NCBI GenBank assembly: GCA_024742705.1
Contig: JANSXZ010000006.1
Coordinates: 62,001 to 126,000 of the forward strand
Direction of reading: 5' to 3'
DNA length: 64,000 nucleotides
Source: Paracoccaceae bacterium
Lineage (GTDB): Bacteria; Pseudomonadota; Alphaproteobacteria; Rhodobacterales; Rhodobacteraceae
In this document: positions 37,717 to 47,721 of the stretch, in pieces
Position numbering within the stretch: the first letter of the stretch is position 1
Layout: each line of letters starts with the position of its first letter
Translations under genes and position numbers: made by a program
The notes under the pieces: model-generated
The model's input: only the letters and a program-made list of their open reading frames with translations
The model's database searches: none
Told to the model about the DNA's origin: nothing

Positions 37717-40095
37717 TCAGCGGTCGTCGCCGCCGGACGGGCCGCCTTCCATCATGTCCTCGTCGATGGCCGCTTCGGCGGCGGCCGTGATCGCCTCCTT
37801 CTGCGCATCGCTCAGCGGGGCCTTGGGTTCGTCGGCCAGTCGCACGGTCACCTCGCGATGCGCGAACTTGATGCCCTCACGTTCGAACATCGCGCGAATT
37901 TCCTCATAAACCTTCTTGCGCACCAGCCACTGGTCGCCCGGTTTCGTCATGAACTTCACCCGCACGATCATCGCGCTGTCCTGCATCTCGATCACGCCCT
38001 GGCTCTTGAGAGGCTGGATGAAGTTGTCGCCAATGACCGGATCGTTCAGCAGGTCCTGCCCCAGGTTCTTGACCAGCTTGCGCACCCGCTCCACGTCGGT
38101 GTCGTAGGTCAGCCGCAGCTTCAGCTTCATGATCACCCAGTCGCGGCTGTAGTTCGACAGAACCTGAATTTCGCCAAACGGGATCGTGTGCAGCGCACCG
38201 AGGTGGTGGCGCAACTGCAGCGACCGTACCGAGATCTTCTCGACCGTGCCCTTGACGCTGCCGATGTCGATGTATTCGCCCTTGCGAAAGGCATCATCGA
38301 ACAGAAAGAACGCCCCCGAAAAGATGTCGCGCACAAGGGCCTGCGCCCCGAAACCGACGGCCAGGCCGACAACACCTGCACCGGCGAACAGCGGGCTTAC
38401 ATTGATCCCGACCTCCAGCAACGCGATCAGGCCGATGGTCACGACCACAACGATCAGGATGACGTTGCGAAACAGCGGCAGCAGCGTCGCCAGACGGCTG
38501 GCGCTGTTGGCGCCGCCCTCATCGCCCAGTTCGCCCTCAGGCGCGTCCCCGCCTTCTTCGGCGATCTTGCTGTCGATCCAGATCCGGAAGGCGTGGTAGA
38601 TCACATAGCCGATGAACAGGATGATAACCACGTCCAGCGCGCGGTCCGGCACGGTGCCATCGGCCAGAAGTTCGCCGCCGTCCCAGATCTGGACGGTCAT
38701 CATCGTGCCCGCGACAAAGGCCAGAATACCCGAAACCCGGCGCGCGAGTTCCTCGTAGGTGGTGATCGGCTGCTGCGGCCGGATGCCGGCAGGCGCCGCG
38801 CTGGCGGTGGCGGCGTCCTCACCTTCGGTTTCGCCTTGTGCCGGCACCGCATCGGCTGCGTTCATGTCGCGCAGCGCCCGCGACCGGGCGAAAAACCTTT
38901 CGATGAAGTAGTTGATGACCCCGTAAACCACGATGATCGACGCCAGAACCCCATAAAGGCCGGCGATCAGAGGGATGGACGTGGGCGCTTCGAGAACCAG
39001 GTCGAAGGCCAGTTTCAGCCAGCCGAAGACGAAATAGACAATCACCGCCGGCGCCCAGGCATAAGACAGGAACCGGATCAGGCCGCTTACCTCTTCGGGC
39101 CGGCGGCCATTGCGGATCGCGCTGGAAATCGCCCGTCCGTTGAACCCGATCATGGCAATGTTGAGGATCGTGGTCAGAAGTGTCAGCGCGCCGAACATGA
39201 TGGCGTAGACGTTGTAATTCAGCCCGAAATCGTTCAGCCAGGTGGCGAACACCAGGAAGCTGATGTCGAGCGATGCCAGAACGATCGCCCAGCGATACAG
39301 CCGCAGGGCATCGCGGTCGGAAAACCGCGGTATCCGGTACTGCGTCAGGAACGGCGAAAGGATCATCCGCCACAGGTCGGCCACGACCCGGCAGGCGAAA
39401 AAGGTCGTGTAGATCGCGGTTATGGTGAATTGCAGCGAAAGATCGTCGACCGACCCAAAGATCAGCGATCCGGCCGCATAGGCAAAGACCATCGTCACCA
39501 GCGTGCCAATGATCCCCATGAAGAACCGGAACACCAGAAATGGCATTTTTTCCGAATAACCCTGCGGATCGGATTTGATCCGCGACACGACAAACCGCCG
39601 CGCGATGCGCTTGCCGTAGACCTCGGTTGTAAAGAACCGTCCCGCGACAAACAGCAAGAGGGTCCAGAACAGCGCCTCGACATAGGTCATTATACGGCCA
39701 TCCGGGCTGGTGGCGCGCAGGATGAAGGCGACTTCGATCAACGAATTGGGCAGCGCCTGCAACCGGTCCCGCAAGGTGCTGCGAAATGTGTCCACCTGCG
39801 CCTGCGCCTGCATCAGCGGCGATGCCGAATGTCCGGCATCGCCTTCGGCTGCGGTGCCGTCCGCCGATTGTGCCACGCCAGCCTGCGGGGCGGCGATCAC
39901 GTTGCCGGCGGTGTCGATGACGACCACGCTCAGCCCGGCGCCGGCCGCTTCCTTCAGCGCTTCGGCCAATGCGCCCTGCGGGTCGGATCGGGCCTCGCCC
40001 GAACTGGCGCCGCTCAGCAGTTGCGCCTGCGCACGCGCTTGCGGTGCTGCGAAGACGGCTGTCAGAACCGCCAACATCACGATGATGAACCGCAT
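37717..40095 (-). CDS. Large MscS-family mechanosensitive channel
   Basis: 792-residue membrane protein: signal peptide MRFIIVMLAVLTAVFAAPQA, a periplasmic stretch to about residue 130, many membrane helices (about 140-560), then the MscS pore and beta domain (about 540-770) with GAGVVGLAVGFGAQALVRDI and FDDAFRKGEYIDIG. The Gly/Ala-rich pore helix and following strand are intact. The cytoplasmic loop at about 415-445 and the C-terminus are acidic. Resembles MscK/YnaI-type multi-helix members used for hypoosmotic relief. ATG 40095 is the start with a clear signal peptide. Confidence 0.9.
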   Translation of the reverse strand: MRFIIVMLAVLTAVFAAPQARAQAQLLSGASSGEARSDPQGALAEALKEAAGAGLSVVVIDTAGNVIAAPQAGVAQSADGTAAEGDAGHSASPLMQAQAQVDTFRSTLRDRLQALPNSLIEVAFILRATSPDGRIMTYVEALFWTLLLFVAGRFFTTEVYGKRIARRFVVSRIKSDPQGYSEKMPFLVFRFFMGIIGTLVTMVFAYAAGSLIFGSVDDLSLQFTITAIYTTFFACRVVADLWRMILSPFLTQYRIPRFSDRDALRLYRWAIVLASLDISFLVFATWLNDFGLNYNVYAIMFGALTLLTTILNIAMIGFNGRAISSAIRNGRRPEEVSGLIRFLSYAWAPAVIVYFVFGWLKLAFDLVLEAPTSIPLIAGLYGVLASIIVVYGVINYFIERFFARSRALRDMNAADAVPAQGETEGEDAATASAAPAGIRPQQPITTYEELARRVSGILAFVAGTMMTVQIWDGGELLADGTVPDRALDVVIILFIGYVIYHAFRIWIDSKIAEEGGDAPEGELGDEGGANSASRLATLLPLFRNVILIVVVVTIGLIALLEVGINVSPLFAGAGVVGLAVGFGAQALVRDIFSGAFFLFDDAFRKGEYIDIGSVKGTVEKISVRSLQLRHHLGALHTIPFGEIQVLSNYSRDWVIMKLKLRLTYDTDVERVRKLVKNLGQDLLNDPVIGDNFIQPLKSQGVIEMQDSAMIVRVKFMTKPGDQWLVRKKVYEEIRAMFEREGIKFAHREVTVRLADEPKAPLSDAQKEAITAAAEAAIDEDMMEGGPSGGDDR

Positions 40096-40396
40096 GTTTC
40101 GCTCTCCCTTTCCTGGCCCGCTACGATGGCCGCACACAAACCATTGCCACGTTTCGCCCCGATTGTGAGGGAGTAATTCACCTCGCCGGCGAATTCGCCT
40201 GCGGTCATGTGCAGAAATGCCGCGTTCGGCCACGCGCTGTGGCAAACCGTGTTTGCATTCGCGACCGATTTCAATACCAAGGGCCTGCCGCTACCCATCG
40301 CGGCGGCCCCGCGCCCCTTCCGGGCCGTGCAGGGCCAGAAAGCGGAAGAAAATCGGCCCCCCGCGCGGTGGCTTTGAAGTCGGGGAAACACGGGTG
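40096..40396. other. 301-bp divergent region between MscS and the glycan locus
   Basis: No gene is supported. It holds the upstream region of both units, with a perfect 12-bp palindrome GGCGAATTCGCC at 40188-40199. No convincing -35/-10 pair was found. Confidence 0.5.
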
Positions 40397-41665
40397 ATGG
40401 CGGAGAAGCGGATTGCCGTTCTGGGGTTGGGCTATGTCGGCCTGCCTCTGGCGCTGGGTCTGGCGCGGGCGGGTTTCGATACGCTGGGCTTCGACACGGA
40501 TCGCGATCTGGTGGACGGGCTGTGCGCGGGCCGCGACCGCAACGGCGAGGTTTCGGCCGCATCGCTGCGCGCGACACAAGCGCGGTTCTCGCATGATCCG
40601 GCGGATCTGGCCGGGTGCAGCGCCTTCATCCTGGCCGTGCCCACGCCGATCACGGATGCCAAGGCGCCCGACCTGGGGCCGCTTCTGGGCGCCTGCGCCA
40701 GCATCGCGCCGCATCTGACACCCGGCGCCCTGGTGATCGTGGAAAGCACGGTCTATCCCGGCGTCACCGAAGATGTTTGCGGCCCCGCTCTGGCCCGCGC
40801 CAGCGGTCTGGCCACCGGAAGCCAGATCAGGCTGGCCTATTCGCCCGAGCGGGTGAACCCCGGCGATGCCGAACATTCGCTGGAAAACGTGATCAAGGTG
40901 ATTTCGGCGCAGGACGCCGCCACGCTGGATCGGGTCGAGGCGATCTATGCGCCGGTGGTCAAGGCCGGGCTGCACCGCGCATCGTCGATCGCCACCGCCG
41001 AGGCGGCCAAGGTGATCGAGAATACCCAACGCGACCTGAACATCGCCCTGGTCAATGAATTTTCGCTGATCTTTTCGCGGCTCGGGCTCGACACGCTCGA
41101 GGTGCTCGAGGCCGCGGGCACCAAATGGAATTTCCTGCCGTTCAAGCCCGGCCTGGTGGGCGGGCACTGCATTGGCGTCGATCCCTATTACCTGACCTAC
41201 CGCGCCGAACAGCTGGGCTATCACCCCGAGGTCATCCTGGCCGGACGGCGGATCAACGACGCGATGGGCAAACATGTGGCCCGCGAAACCGTCAAGGCGC
41301 TGCTGGCGCGCCGGACCGATCCCAGCGGCGCGCGGGTGCTGGTGATGGGCTTTGCGTTCAAGGAAAACTGTGCCGACACGCGCAACACCCGCGTCGCCGA
41401 CATCATCGCGGAACTGCGCGACTTTTCGGTGACCGCCGATCTTTTCGACCCCTGGGTCGATGCCGCGTCGGTGCGGCGCGAATACGGGATTTCGCCGGTC
41501 GATGCGCCCCAAAGCGGCACCTATGACGCCATGATCGTGGCCGTGGCACATCAGGATTTCGTTTCATTGGGCAGCGAAGGCATTCGCAAGCTGGGCAAAC
41601 CCGGCGCGCTTCTTTATGACATCAAGGGCATCTTCGGCAGATCCGGTTCGGATCTGAGGCTGTGA
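40397..41665 (+). CDS. UDP-N-acetylhexosamine 6-dehydrogenase-like (TviB/WbpO type)
   Basis: 422-residue nucleotide-sugar dehydrogenase that oxidises C6 of a UDP-HexNAc to a uronic acid in two NAD-dependent steps. Rossmann motif AVLGLGYVGLPLALGLA (about 7-23), catalytic C258 in PGLVGGHCIGVDPYYL, and the C-terminal FAFKENCADTRNTRV. The GHCIGVDPYYLTYRA sequence fits the TviB/WbpO branch rather than Ugd. A GTG at 40394 is an alternative start. It opens the glycan locus and would supply an acidic sugar donor. Confidence 0.88.
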   Translation: MAEKRIAVLGLGYVGLPLALGLARAGFDTLGFDTDRDLVDGLCAGRDRNGEVSAASLRATQARFSHDPADLAGCSAFILAVPTPITDAKAPDLGPLLGACASIAPHLTPGALVIVESTVYPGVTEDVCGPALARASGLATGSQIRLAYSPERVNPGDAEHSLENVIKVISAQDAATLDRVEAIYAPVVKAGLHRASSIATAEAAKVIENTQRDLNIALVNEFSLIFSRLGLDTLEVLEAAGTKWNFLPFKPGLVGGHCIGVDPYYLTYRAEQLGYHPEVILAGRRINDAMGKHVARETVKALLARRTDPSGARVLVMGFAFKENCADTRNTRVADIIAELRDFSVTADLFDPWVDAASVRREYGISPVDAPQSGTYDAMIVAVAHQDFVSLGSEGIRKLGKPGALLYDIKGIFGRSGSDLRL

Positions 41666-41682
41666 CAGGGGCATAGCGAAGA

Positions 41683-42933
41683 ATGGCAGAGAACGGGGGC
41701 GCGGACATGGCTCAGACTTCCGAAACCGTCGGACCGGATCGCGCGGGACGCTCGCCGCGCGTCATGCTCTACAGCCACGACACCTTCGGCCTCGGCCACC
41801 TGCGCCGTGCGCGCGCGCTGGCCGGCGCCATCACCTGCGCCAACCCCGAGGCATCCGCGCTGATCCTGACCGGATCGCCCGTTGCCGGCCGGTTCACCTT
41901 TCCCGGCCGTGTCGATCATATCCGCCTGCCCGGCGTGACCAAACGCAGCGATGGCTCATATGTAAGCCAGACGCTGGGCATGGACATCGACGCCACCACC
42001 GCGCTGCGGTCCGGGCTGATCCAGTCGGCGATCCAGCAATACGATCCCGATCTGCTGATCGTCGACAAGGAACCCACCGGGTTTCGCGGCGAACTGATCC
42101 CGGCGCTGGATCAGCTGCTGGATTCGGGCCGCACCAAGCTTGTGCTTGGCCTGCGCGACGTGCTCGACGCCCCCGATGTTCTGGCCGCCGAATGGGAACG
42201 CAAGGGCGCCATCGAGGCCGTGGAAACCTTCTATGACGAGATCTGGGTCTACGGGCTGAAATCGGTCTACGACCCCACCGCCGGACTTGACCTGAGCGAT
42301 GCGGCGCGGATGCGGATGCACTGGACCGGCTATCTGCGGCGCGTCGCCGAAGAACCCGGCACGGCGCCCGACAAGCCCTATGTGCTGATCACCCCCGGCG
42401 GCGGCGGCGACGGCCAGAGCATGGTGAACCTGGTGCTGGCCGCCTATGAGCGCGACCCGACGCTGCGCCCCGATGCCAAACTGGTCTACGGCCCGTTCCT
42501 GTCGGGCGAAAAGCGCGGCGATTTCGAACGCCGCGTTGCCGCTCTTGGCGGGCGGGTCAGCGCGATCGGCTTCGAATCCGAGATCGAGACGCTTTTCGCC
42601 AATGCGTCCGGCGTGATCTGCATGGGCGGCTACAACACCTTCTGCGAGGTGCTGTCGTTTGACAAACCCGCCGTCATCGTGCCGCGCACGGTGCCCCGGC
42701 TCGAGCAATACATCCGCGCCAGCCGCGCCGAGGATCTGGGCCTGGTGCGGATGCTCGACGAAGAGCGCGACGGCATGACCCCCGAGGCGATGATCCGCGC
42801 GATCCGGGGCGTTGTGAAGCAGCCGCCACCCTCGTCGGCGGCGATTTCGCACGGTCTGCTGGACGGGCTCACCTATGTGACCGGGCGGGTGACCAAGCTG
42901 ATCGACCCACGCGCCAGTTGCGCCGCGGAATGA
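41683..42933 (+). CDS. MurG/GT28-like glycosyltransferase (COG4671-like)
   Basis: 416 residues. The N-terminus MLYSHDTFGLGHLRRARALA (about 27-46) is the signature of a poorly characterised GT-B family related to MurG and GT28. C-terminal donor-binding segments include VLITPGGGGDGQSMVNLV and CMGGYNTFCEVLSFDKPAVIVPR, equivalent to the nucleotide-sugar loop of MurG. It has a paralogue in the same locus (45839). ATG 41683 or 41707 may be the start. Follows the dehydrogenase by 17 bp. Confidence 0.82.
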   Translation: MAENGGADMAQTSETVGPDRAGRSPRVMLYSHDTFGLGHLRRARALAGAITCANPEASALILTGSPVAGRFTFPGRVDHIRLPGVTKRSDGSYVSQTLGMDIDATTALRSGLIQSAIQQYDPDLLIVDKEPTGFRGELIPALDQLLDSGRTKLVLGLRDVLDAPDVLAAEWERKGAIEAVETFYDEIWVYGLKSVYDPTAGLDLSDAARMRMHWTGYLRRVAEEPGTAPDKPYVLITPGGGGDGQSMVNLVLAAYERDPTLRPDAKLVYGPFLSGEKRGDFERRVAALGGRVSAIGFESEIETLFANASGVICMGGYNTFCEVLSFDKPAVIVPRTVPRLEQYIRASRAEDLGLVRMLDEERDGMTPEAMIRAIRGVVKQPPPSSAAISHGLLDGLTYVTGRVTKLIDPRASCAAE

Positions 42934-44186
42934 CAGCCGGGCGCCGGGGTCTGGCGGTTGTGGTCAAGGGCTGGCCGCGGCTGTCCGAAACCTTCATCGC
43001 ACAGGAACTGGTCGCTCTCGAGGCGGCGGGCCTGCGGTTCGATATCTGGTCGCTGCGCCATCCGACGGATGTGAAGCGCCACCCGCTGCACGACCGGCTG
43101 CGCGCGCAGGTGAATCACCTGCCGGAATACCTGCACCACGATCCCGCACGGCACTGGCGGGCGCGCACCGCTGCACGCCGCCTGCCCGGATTTGACCGCG
43201 CCTATGCGATGTGGCGCGCCGATCTGCGCCGCGATGCCACGCCGAACCGCATCCGTCGGTTCGGACAGGCCTGCGTTCTGGCCACTGAAATGCCCGCGGA
43301 TGTGGGCGGTCTCTATGCGCATTTCCTGCACACGCCCGCATCCGTCGCGCGCTATGCCGCGGTGATGCGTGAACTGCCCTGGAGCTTCTCGGCCCACGCC
43401 AAGGACATATGGACATCGCCCGAATGGGAGCTGCGCGAAAAACTGGATCCCGCCACCGCCGGAGCACGGTTCGGCGCCACCTGCACGGCATTCGGCGCGG
43501 CGCATCTGCGCGCGCTCAGCGCCGATCCCGCGCGCATCGACCTGGTGTACCACGGGCTGGACCTGGCCCGGTTTCCCGCGCCGCCACCGCGCGGGCCGCG
43601 TGCGGCGGATGCGCGCTTTGCCATGCTTTCGGTGGGCCGGCTGGTCGAAAAGAAGGGCTTTGACCGGCTGCTGGCGGCGTTCGCGCTGCTGCCACCCGAT
43701 CTGGATTGGCACTGGACGCATATCGGCGGCGGCGACATGGCCGCGCCGTTGCGGGCGCAGGCCAAGGCGCTGGGCCTGCAACGGCGCATCGACTGGCGCG
43801 GCGCCTGCGCCCAGCCCGACGTGATCGCCGCGATGCGCGCCAGCGATCTGTTCGTCCTGCCCAGCCGCATCGCCACCGACGGCGACCGGGACGGGCTGCC
43901 CAACGTTCTGATGGAGGCGGCATCGCAATCGCTGCCGATCCTGTCCACCCCGGTGTCGGCGATCCCCGAGTTCATCGTCTCGGGCGAACACGGGTTGCTC
44001 AGCGACGATGCGCCCGACGCCCTGGCGGCGGCGATCCTGTACATGGCCCGCACCCCCGACCGGGCCGCCGCTATGGCGGATGCCGCGCGCGAAAGGCTGC
44101 GGTCGGATTTCCGGATGGAACCGGGCATCGCGCGCCTGATGCAACGGCTGGATGCAATGCTGGGCGCGGCGGTCGGCGCCACATGA
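42930..44186 (+). CDS. Glycosyltransferase family 4
   Basis: 418-residue GT-B retaining glycosyltransferase. LSETFIAQELVALEAAGL (about 17-34) at the acceptor side; donor side has SVGRLVEKKGFDRLLAAF and the EX7E-type segment DGLPNVLMEAASQSLPILST ending in SAIPE. ATGA overlap with the preceding and the following gene. The SETFI opening is shared with exopolysaccharide GT4 enzymes. Confidence 0.9.
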   Translation: MTAGRRGLAVVVKGWPRLSETFIAQELVALEAAGLRFDIWSLRHPTDVKRHPLHDRLRAQVNHLPEYLHHDPARHWRARTAARRLPGFDRAYAMWRADLRRDATPNRIRRFGQACVLATEMPADVGGLYAHFLHTPASVARYAAVMRELPWSFSAHAKDIWTSPEWELREKLDPATAGARFGATCTAFGAAHLRALSADPARIDLVYHGLDLARFPAPPPRGPRAADARFAMLSVGRLVEKKGFDRLLAAFALLPPDLDWHWTHIGGGDMAAPLRAQAKALGLQRRIDWRGACAQPDVIAAMRASDLFVLPSRIATDGDRDGLPNVLMEAASQSLPILSTPVSAIPEFIVSGEHGLLSDDAPDALAAAILYMARTPDRAAAMADAARERLRSDFRMEPGIARLMQRLDAMLGAAVGAT

Positions 44187-45262
44187 CCGCGATCGCCTTC
44201 TACGCCCCGCTCAAGCCCCCCGATCATCCCCGGCCCTCGGGCGACCGGACGATGGCCCGCGGGCTGATGGCGGCGCTGCGCCATGCCGGATGGCCTGTTG
44301 TCCTGGCCTCGCGGTTGCGCACCCGCGAGGCAAAAGGCGAGGCCGCGACGCAACGCCGCCTGCTCGACGCGGCAGAAGCAGAGATTGCCCGGCTGACTGC
44401 CGAATTGCGCGGCCGCGTGGCGCTGTGGGTCAGCTATCACAACTACTACAAGGCCCCCGATCTTGTCGGTCCGGCGGTCTGCGATGCGTTGGGGCTGCCC
44501 TATGTGCTGATCGAATCGAGCCGCGCGCGCAAGCGGCTGACCGGTCCGTGGGCCGGTTTCGCCGCCCGCGCCGAGGCGGCAAGCGATCGGGCAGCCACCA
44601 TTTTCTATCTCACCGCGCATGATCGCGAAACGCTGGAACGCGATCGCCCGGCGCATCAGCAACTGGTGCATCTGCCGCCGTTTCTGCCCCGCAGCGATCT
44701 GCCGCCGCGCGCGACCGGCGCGGCGATCCTCAGCGCGGGCATGATGCGCGCGGGCGACAAGATGGCCTCGTACCGTATCTTGGCGGACGCGCTTGCGCAG
44801 ATCGAAACCCCGGCAGCGCAGCTGGAAATCGCCGGCGACGGGCCCGAACGCGCCGGCGTCGAACGGCTGTTTGCGCCTTTCGCCGGCAGGGTGCGGTTTC
44901 TGGGCCAACTGGATCGCGCGCGGATGGATGCGGCCTACGAACGGGCGGGCCTGTTTTTCTGGCCCGGCGTGAACGAAGCCTACGGCATGGTCTATCTCGA
45001 GGCGCAGGCCGCCGGCCTGCCGGTTGTCGCGCAGGACCGCCCCGGCGTGCGCGACGTGCTGTGCGCCGGCACCCATCCGCGGCCCGAGGCCGGGGCCGCC
45101 GCGCTGGCCGCGCGGATCGACGGCCTGCTGCGGGACGCGCCAAGGCGCCGCGCCGAAGGCTGCGCCGCGCGCACCGCGATCGCCCGGAACCACCTGTTGC
45201 CCGCCGCCGCCGCGCGGCTGGACGGCGTGCTGAAACGGCTGGCCACAAGGGGCGCGGCATGA
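44183..45262 (+). CDS. Glycosyltransferase family 4 (second)
   Basis: 359-residue GT-B transferase. N-terminus AFYAPLKPPDHPRPSGDRTMARGL; donor region AGMMRAGDKMASYRILADAL and WPGVNEAYGMVYLEAQAAGLPVVAQ carrying the EX7E motif (E in NEAYG and E in YLEA). Start and stop overlap both neighbours, so it is tightly coupled. Acceptor and donor unknown. Confidence 0.87.
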   Translation: MTAIAFYAPLKPPDHPRPSGDRTMARGLMAALRHAGWPVVLASRLRTREAKGEAATQRRLLDAAEAEIARLTAELRGRVALWVSYHNYYKAPDLVGPAVCDALGLPYVLIESSRARKRLTGPWAGFAARAEAASDRAATIFYLTAHDRETLERDRPAHQQLVHLPPFLPRSDLPPRATGAAILSAGMMRAGDKMASYRILADALAQIETPAAQLEIAGDGPERAGVERLFAPFAGRVRFLGQLDRARMDAAYERAGLFFWPGVNEAYGMVYLEAQAAGLPVVAQDRPGVRDVLCAGTHPRPEAGAAALAARIDGLLRDAPRRRAEGCAARTAIARNHLLPAAAARLDGVLKRLATRGAA

Positions 45263-45837
45263 TCCGTCTGGCGCTGATCCGGCATGGCCACACCGCCTGG
45301 AACCGCGCCGGGCGCATCCAGGGGCGCAGCGATGTGCCGCTGGATCCCGAAGCCCGCGCCGGGCTGGCCGCGCTGCGCCTGCCCGCCCCTTGGGACACCG
45401 CCGCCCTTTGGTCGAGTCCGCTGTCGCGCGCCGCCGAAACCGCCCGGTTGATATCCGGGCGCGACCCGCGCGTGGCGCCTGCACTGGTGGAAATGAACTG
45501 GGGCCGGTGGGAGGGGTGCCACGGCGCCGATCTGGCCGCCGATCCGGCCAGCGGCTTTCGCCATATCGAAGACTGGGGCTGGGACTATCGGCCGCCGCAG
45601 GGCGAAACCCCGCGCGAGCTTTGGGGCCGGCTGGCACCCTGGGTCGCCACGCTGCGGCGCGACGCGGTCGCAGTGTGCCACATCGGCACGATGCGCATAT
45701 TGCTGGCCCGCGCGCATGGCTGGAATTTCGCCGGCCCGGCGCCATTCCGGATCAAGCGCAACCGGCTGTATGTGCTGCGGATCGAGGCCGCAGGCTTGCG
45801 GGCCGAAGACACCTGCGTGCGGCTGGAGGCGCGCTGA
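45259..45837 (+). CDS. Histidine phosphatase (phosphoglycerate-mutase-like)
   Basis: 192-residue member of the histidine phosphatase superfamily: catalytic motif LIRHGHTAWNRAGRIQG (phospho-acceptor H9), second arginine in SSPLSRAAETA, and VCHIGTMRILLA with the second catalytic histidine. Cluster position suggests dephosphorylation of a sugar phosphate or nucleotide-sugar precursor, not glycolysis. ATG overlaps the preceding stop; the next gene starts 1 bp after its stop. Confidence 0.87.
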   Translation: MIRLALIRHGHTAWNRAGRIQGRSDVPLDPEARAGLAALRLPAPWDTAALWSSPLSRAAETARLISGRDPRVAPALVEMNWGRWEGCHGADLAADPASGFRHIEDWGWDYRPPQGETPRELWGRLAPWVATLRRDAVAVCHIGTMRILLARAHGWNFAGPAPFRIKRNRLYVLRIEAAGLRAEDTCVRLEAR

Positions 45838-45838
45838 G

Positions 45839-46963
45839 ATGCGGGCCGTGATCTTTGTCACGCATCTTCTGGGCACCGGGCACCTGCGGCGCGCCGACAC
45901 ATTGGCCCGTGCGTTCCGCGCCGCGGGGCACAGCGCGACCGTGGTATCGGGTGGCATGCCGGTCGCGGGGATGGAAAACGCGGGCATGGTCCAGCTGCCG
46001 CCGCTGCGATCGGACGGCACCGATTTCGCCCACCTTCTGGACGAAAACGGCGCCACCGCCGGCCTCGACTATCTGGAAGCCCGCCGCACCGCCGCTTTGT
46101 CCGCGCTCGAATCGGCGCGGCCCGACGTCCTGATCACCGAACTCTTTCCCTTCGGCCGCAGGGTTCTGGCGGATGAATTCACCGCGCTGCTGGAACAGGC
46201 GCGCGGCCGCGCAGACCCGCCCGTGATCCTGGCATCGGTCCGCGACATCCTGGCACCGCCGTCGAAGCCGGCCAAGGCAAGGCGCACCGCCGATCTGATC
46301 GCCGGGTTCTACGACGGCGTTCTGGTCCATTCGGACGCCACGGCCACCCCTCTCGAGGCAAGCTGGCCGGTGACACCCGACCTGCGGGCACGGCTGCATT
46401 ATACAGGCTATGTCACCGCACCGCCCGCCGGGCCGCATCCCGACGCCGCCGGCGCCGGTGAGGTTCTGGTCAGCGCGGGCGGCGGCGATGTGGGCGATCA
46501 CCTGTTTGCCACCGCCGCCGCTGCCGCCGCGCGTACCCCCGGCCTGCGCTGGCGGCTTTTGGTGGGTGGCCGGGATGCGCAGGCGCGGGTCGCGCGGCTG
46601 TCCGGCGGCGCCGCCATCGTTGAAACGGCGCGGCCGGATTTCCGGCAGATGTTGTGGCATGCGGCCTGTTCGGTCAGCATGTGCGGCTACAACACCGCGC
46701 TCGACGTGCTTCAGGCCGGCACGCCATCGGTGCTGGTGCCCTTTGACGCGGGTGGCGAAACCGAACAGGGCCTGCGCGCCGAAAGCCTCGCCCGCCTGCC
46801 GTCGGTCACGGTGCTGCGCGATGCGGATCTGCATCCGGCCGCGTTGGCCGAGGCGGTCGGGCGCATGGCCCGCGCGCCCCGGCGCGACACCGCCGGCCTG
46901 CGGTACGACGGCGCGGCCCGCAGCGTCGAGATATGCGCCGACCTGCTGGATCGTCGCGGATGA
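45839..46963 (+). CDS. MurG/GT28-like glycosyltransferase (second)
   Basis: 374 residues, paralogous in layout to the protein at 41683: VTHLLGTGHLRRADTLARAF at the N-terminus and, near the C-terminus, VSAGGGDVGDHLF and SMCGYNTALDVLQAGTPSVLVPF followed by GGETEQ. The conserved GGxNT-like loop (CGYNT here, GGYNT there) marks the nucleotide-sugar pocket. Together with 41683 it gives the locus two enzymes of the same unusual family. Confidence 0.82.
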   Translation: MRAVIFVTHLLGTGHLRRADTLARAFRAAGHSATVVSGGMPVAGMENAGMVQLPPLRSDGTDFAHLLDENGATAGLDYLEARRTAALSALESARPDVLITELFPFGRRVLADEFTALLEQARGRADPPVILASVRDILAPPSKPAKARRTADLIAGFYDGVLVHSDATATPLEASWPVTPDLRARLHYTGYVTAPPAGPHPDAAGAGEVLVSAGGGDVGDHLFATAAAAAARTPGLRWRLLVGGRDAQARVARLSGGAAIVETARPDFRQMLWHAACSVSMCGYNTALDVLQAGTPSVLVPFDAGGETEQGLRAESLARLPSVTVLRDADLHPAALAEAVGRMARAPRRDTAGLRYDGAARSVEICADLLDRRG

Positions 46964-47721
46964 GACGCGCCGACTGGACCCCGTTGCGCGCGGCGCTGGC
47001 ACGGATGCGCGATGCGGGGCTGCGGGTGCCGCTGTGGTGGCGCGACGACGATGCCACCGACGCATCGCCGGCGCTGACGCGTCTGGCCGATCTGGCGGAT
47101 GCGGTGGCAGTGCCGGTGCATCTGGCCACGGTGCCGGCCAATGCGCTGCCCGTGCTGGCCGGGATCGCCGCCAAGCGGCGGTTTGTGCCCGTGGTCCACG
47201 GCTGGGCCCATGTGTCGCATGCGCCCGCGCACGAGAAGAAGGCCGAATTCGGGGCGCACCGGCCCCTGCCGGTTCTTGTCGGCGAGGCGCGGGCCGGCCT
47301 GACCCGCCTGCGCGGGATTTTCGGCGCCGATTGCGCGCCGATGTTCGTTCCGCCCTGGAACCGCATCAGCCCGGATCTGGCCGCGCAGTTGCCGGCGGCG
47401 GGGTTTGCCAGCCTGTCCACCTTCGGCCCGCGCGCGCGCGCCGATCAGGGCGGGGTGGCCCTGATCAACACGCATGTCGATCCGATCGACTGGCGCGGTC
47501 ACCGGGGCCTGCGCGATCCCGCCGACCTGATCGCCGCCACGGTCGCGCGGCTGGACGCGCGGCGCGCCGGCCACGAGGACGCCACCGAACCGCTGGGCCT
47601 GCTGACGCATCACCTGGTGCATGACGACGCCATATGGGACTTTACCGCCGGCTGGCTGGATGAGATGAAACAGGGGCCGGTCGACATCTGGACCCACCCC
47701 ACAGGAGAACCGCCGCCATGA
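46960..47721 (+). CDS. Polysaccharide deacetylase-like protein
   Basis: 253 residues. PLWWRDDDATDASPAL (about 25-40) supplies the paired aspartates of the NodB-like fold; VVHGWAHVSHAPAHEKKAEFG contains the histidines expected for metal binding; FVPPWNRI matches the conserved FRPP-like loop. Probably removes acetyl groups from a HexNAc residue of the glycan made here. ATGA overlaps on both sides. Confidence 0.82.
   Translation: MRRADWTPLRAALARMRDAGLRVPLWWRDDDATDASPALTRLADLADAVAVPVHLATVPANALPVLAGIAAKRRFVPVVHGWAHVSHAPAHEKKAEFGAHRPLPVLVGEARAGLTRLRGIFGADCAPMFVPPWNRISPDLAAQLPAAGFASLSTFGPRARADQGGVALINTHVDPIDWRGHRGLRDPADLIAATVARLDARRAGHEDATEPLGLLTHHLVHDDAIWDFTAGWLDEMKQGPVDIWTHPTGEPPP

Noticed and set aside
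37396-40176. 926-codon plus-strand open frame opposite the MscS gene
   Set aside because: His/Arg/Gln-rich composition typical of antisense frames in GC-rich DNA, overlapping the well supported alternative oxidase and MscS genes.
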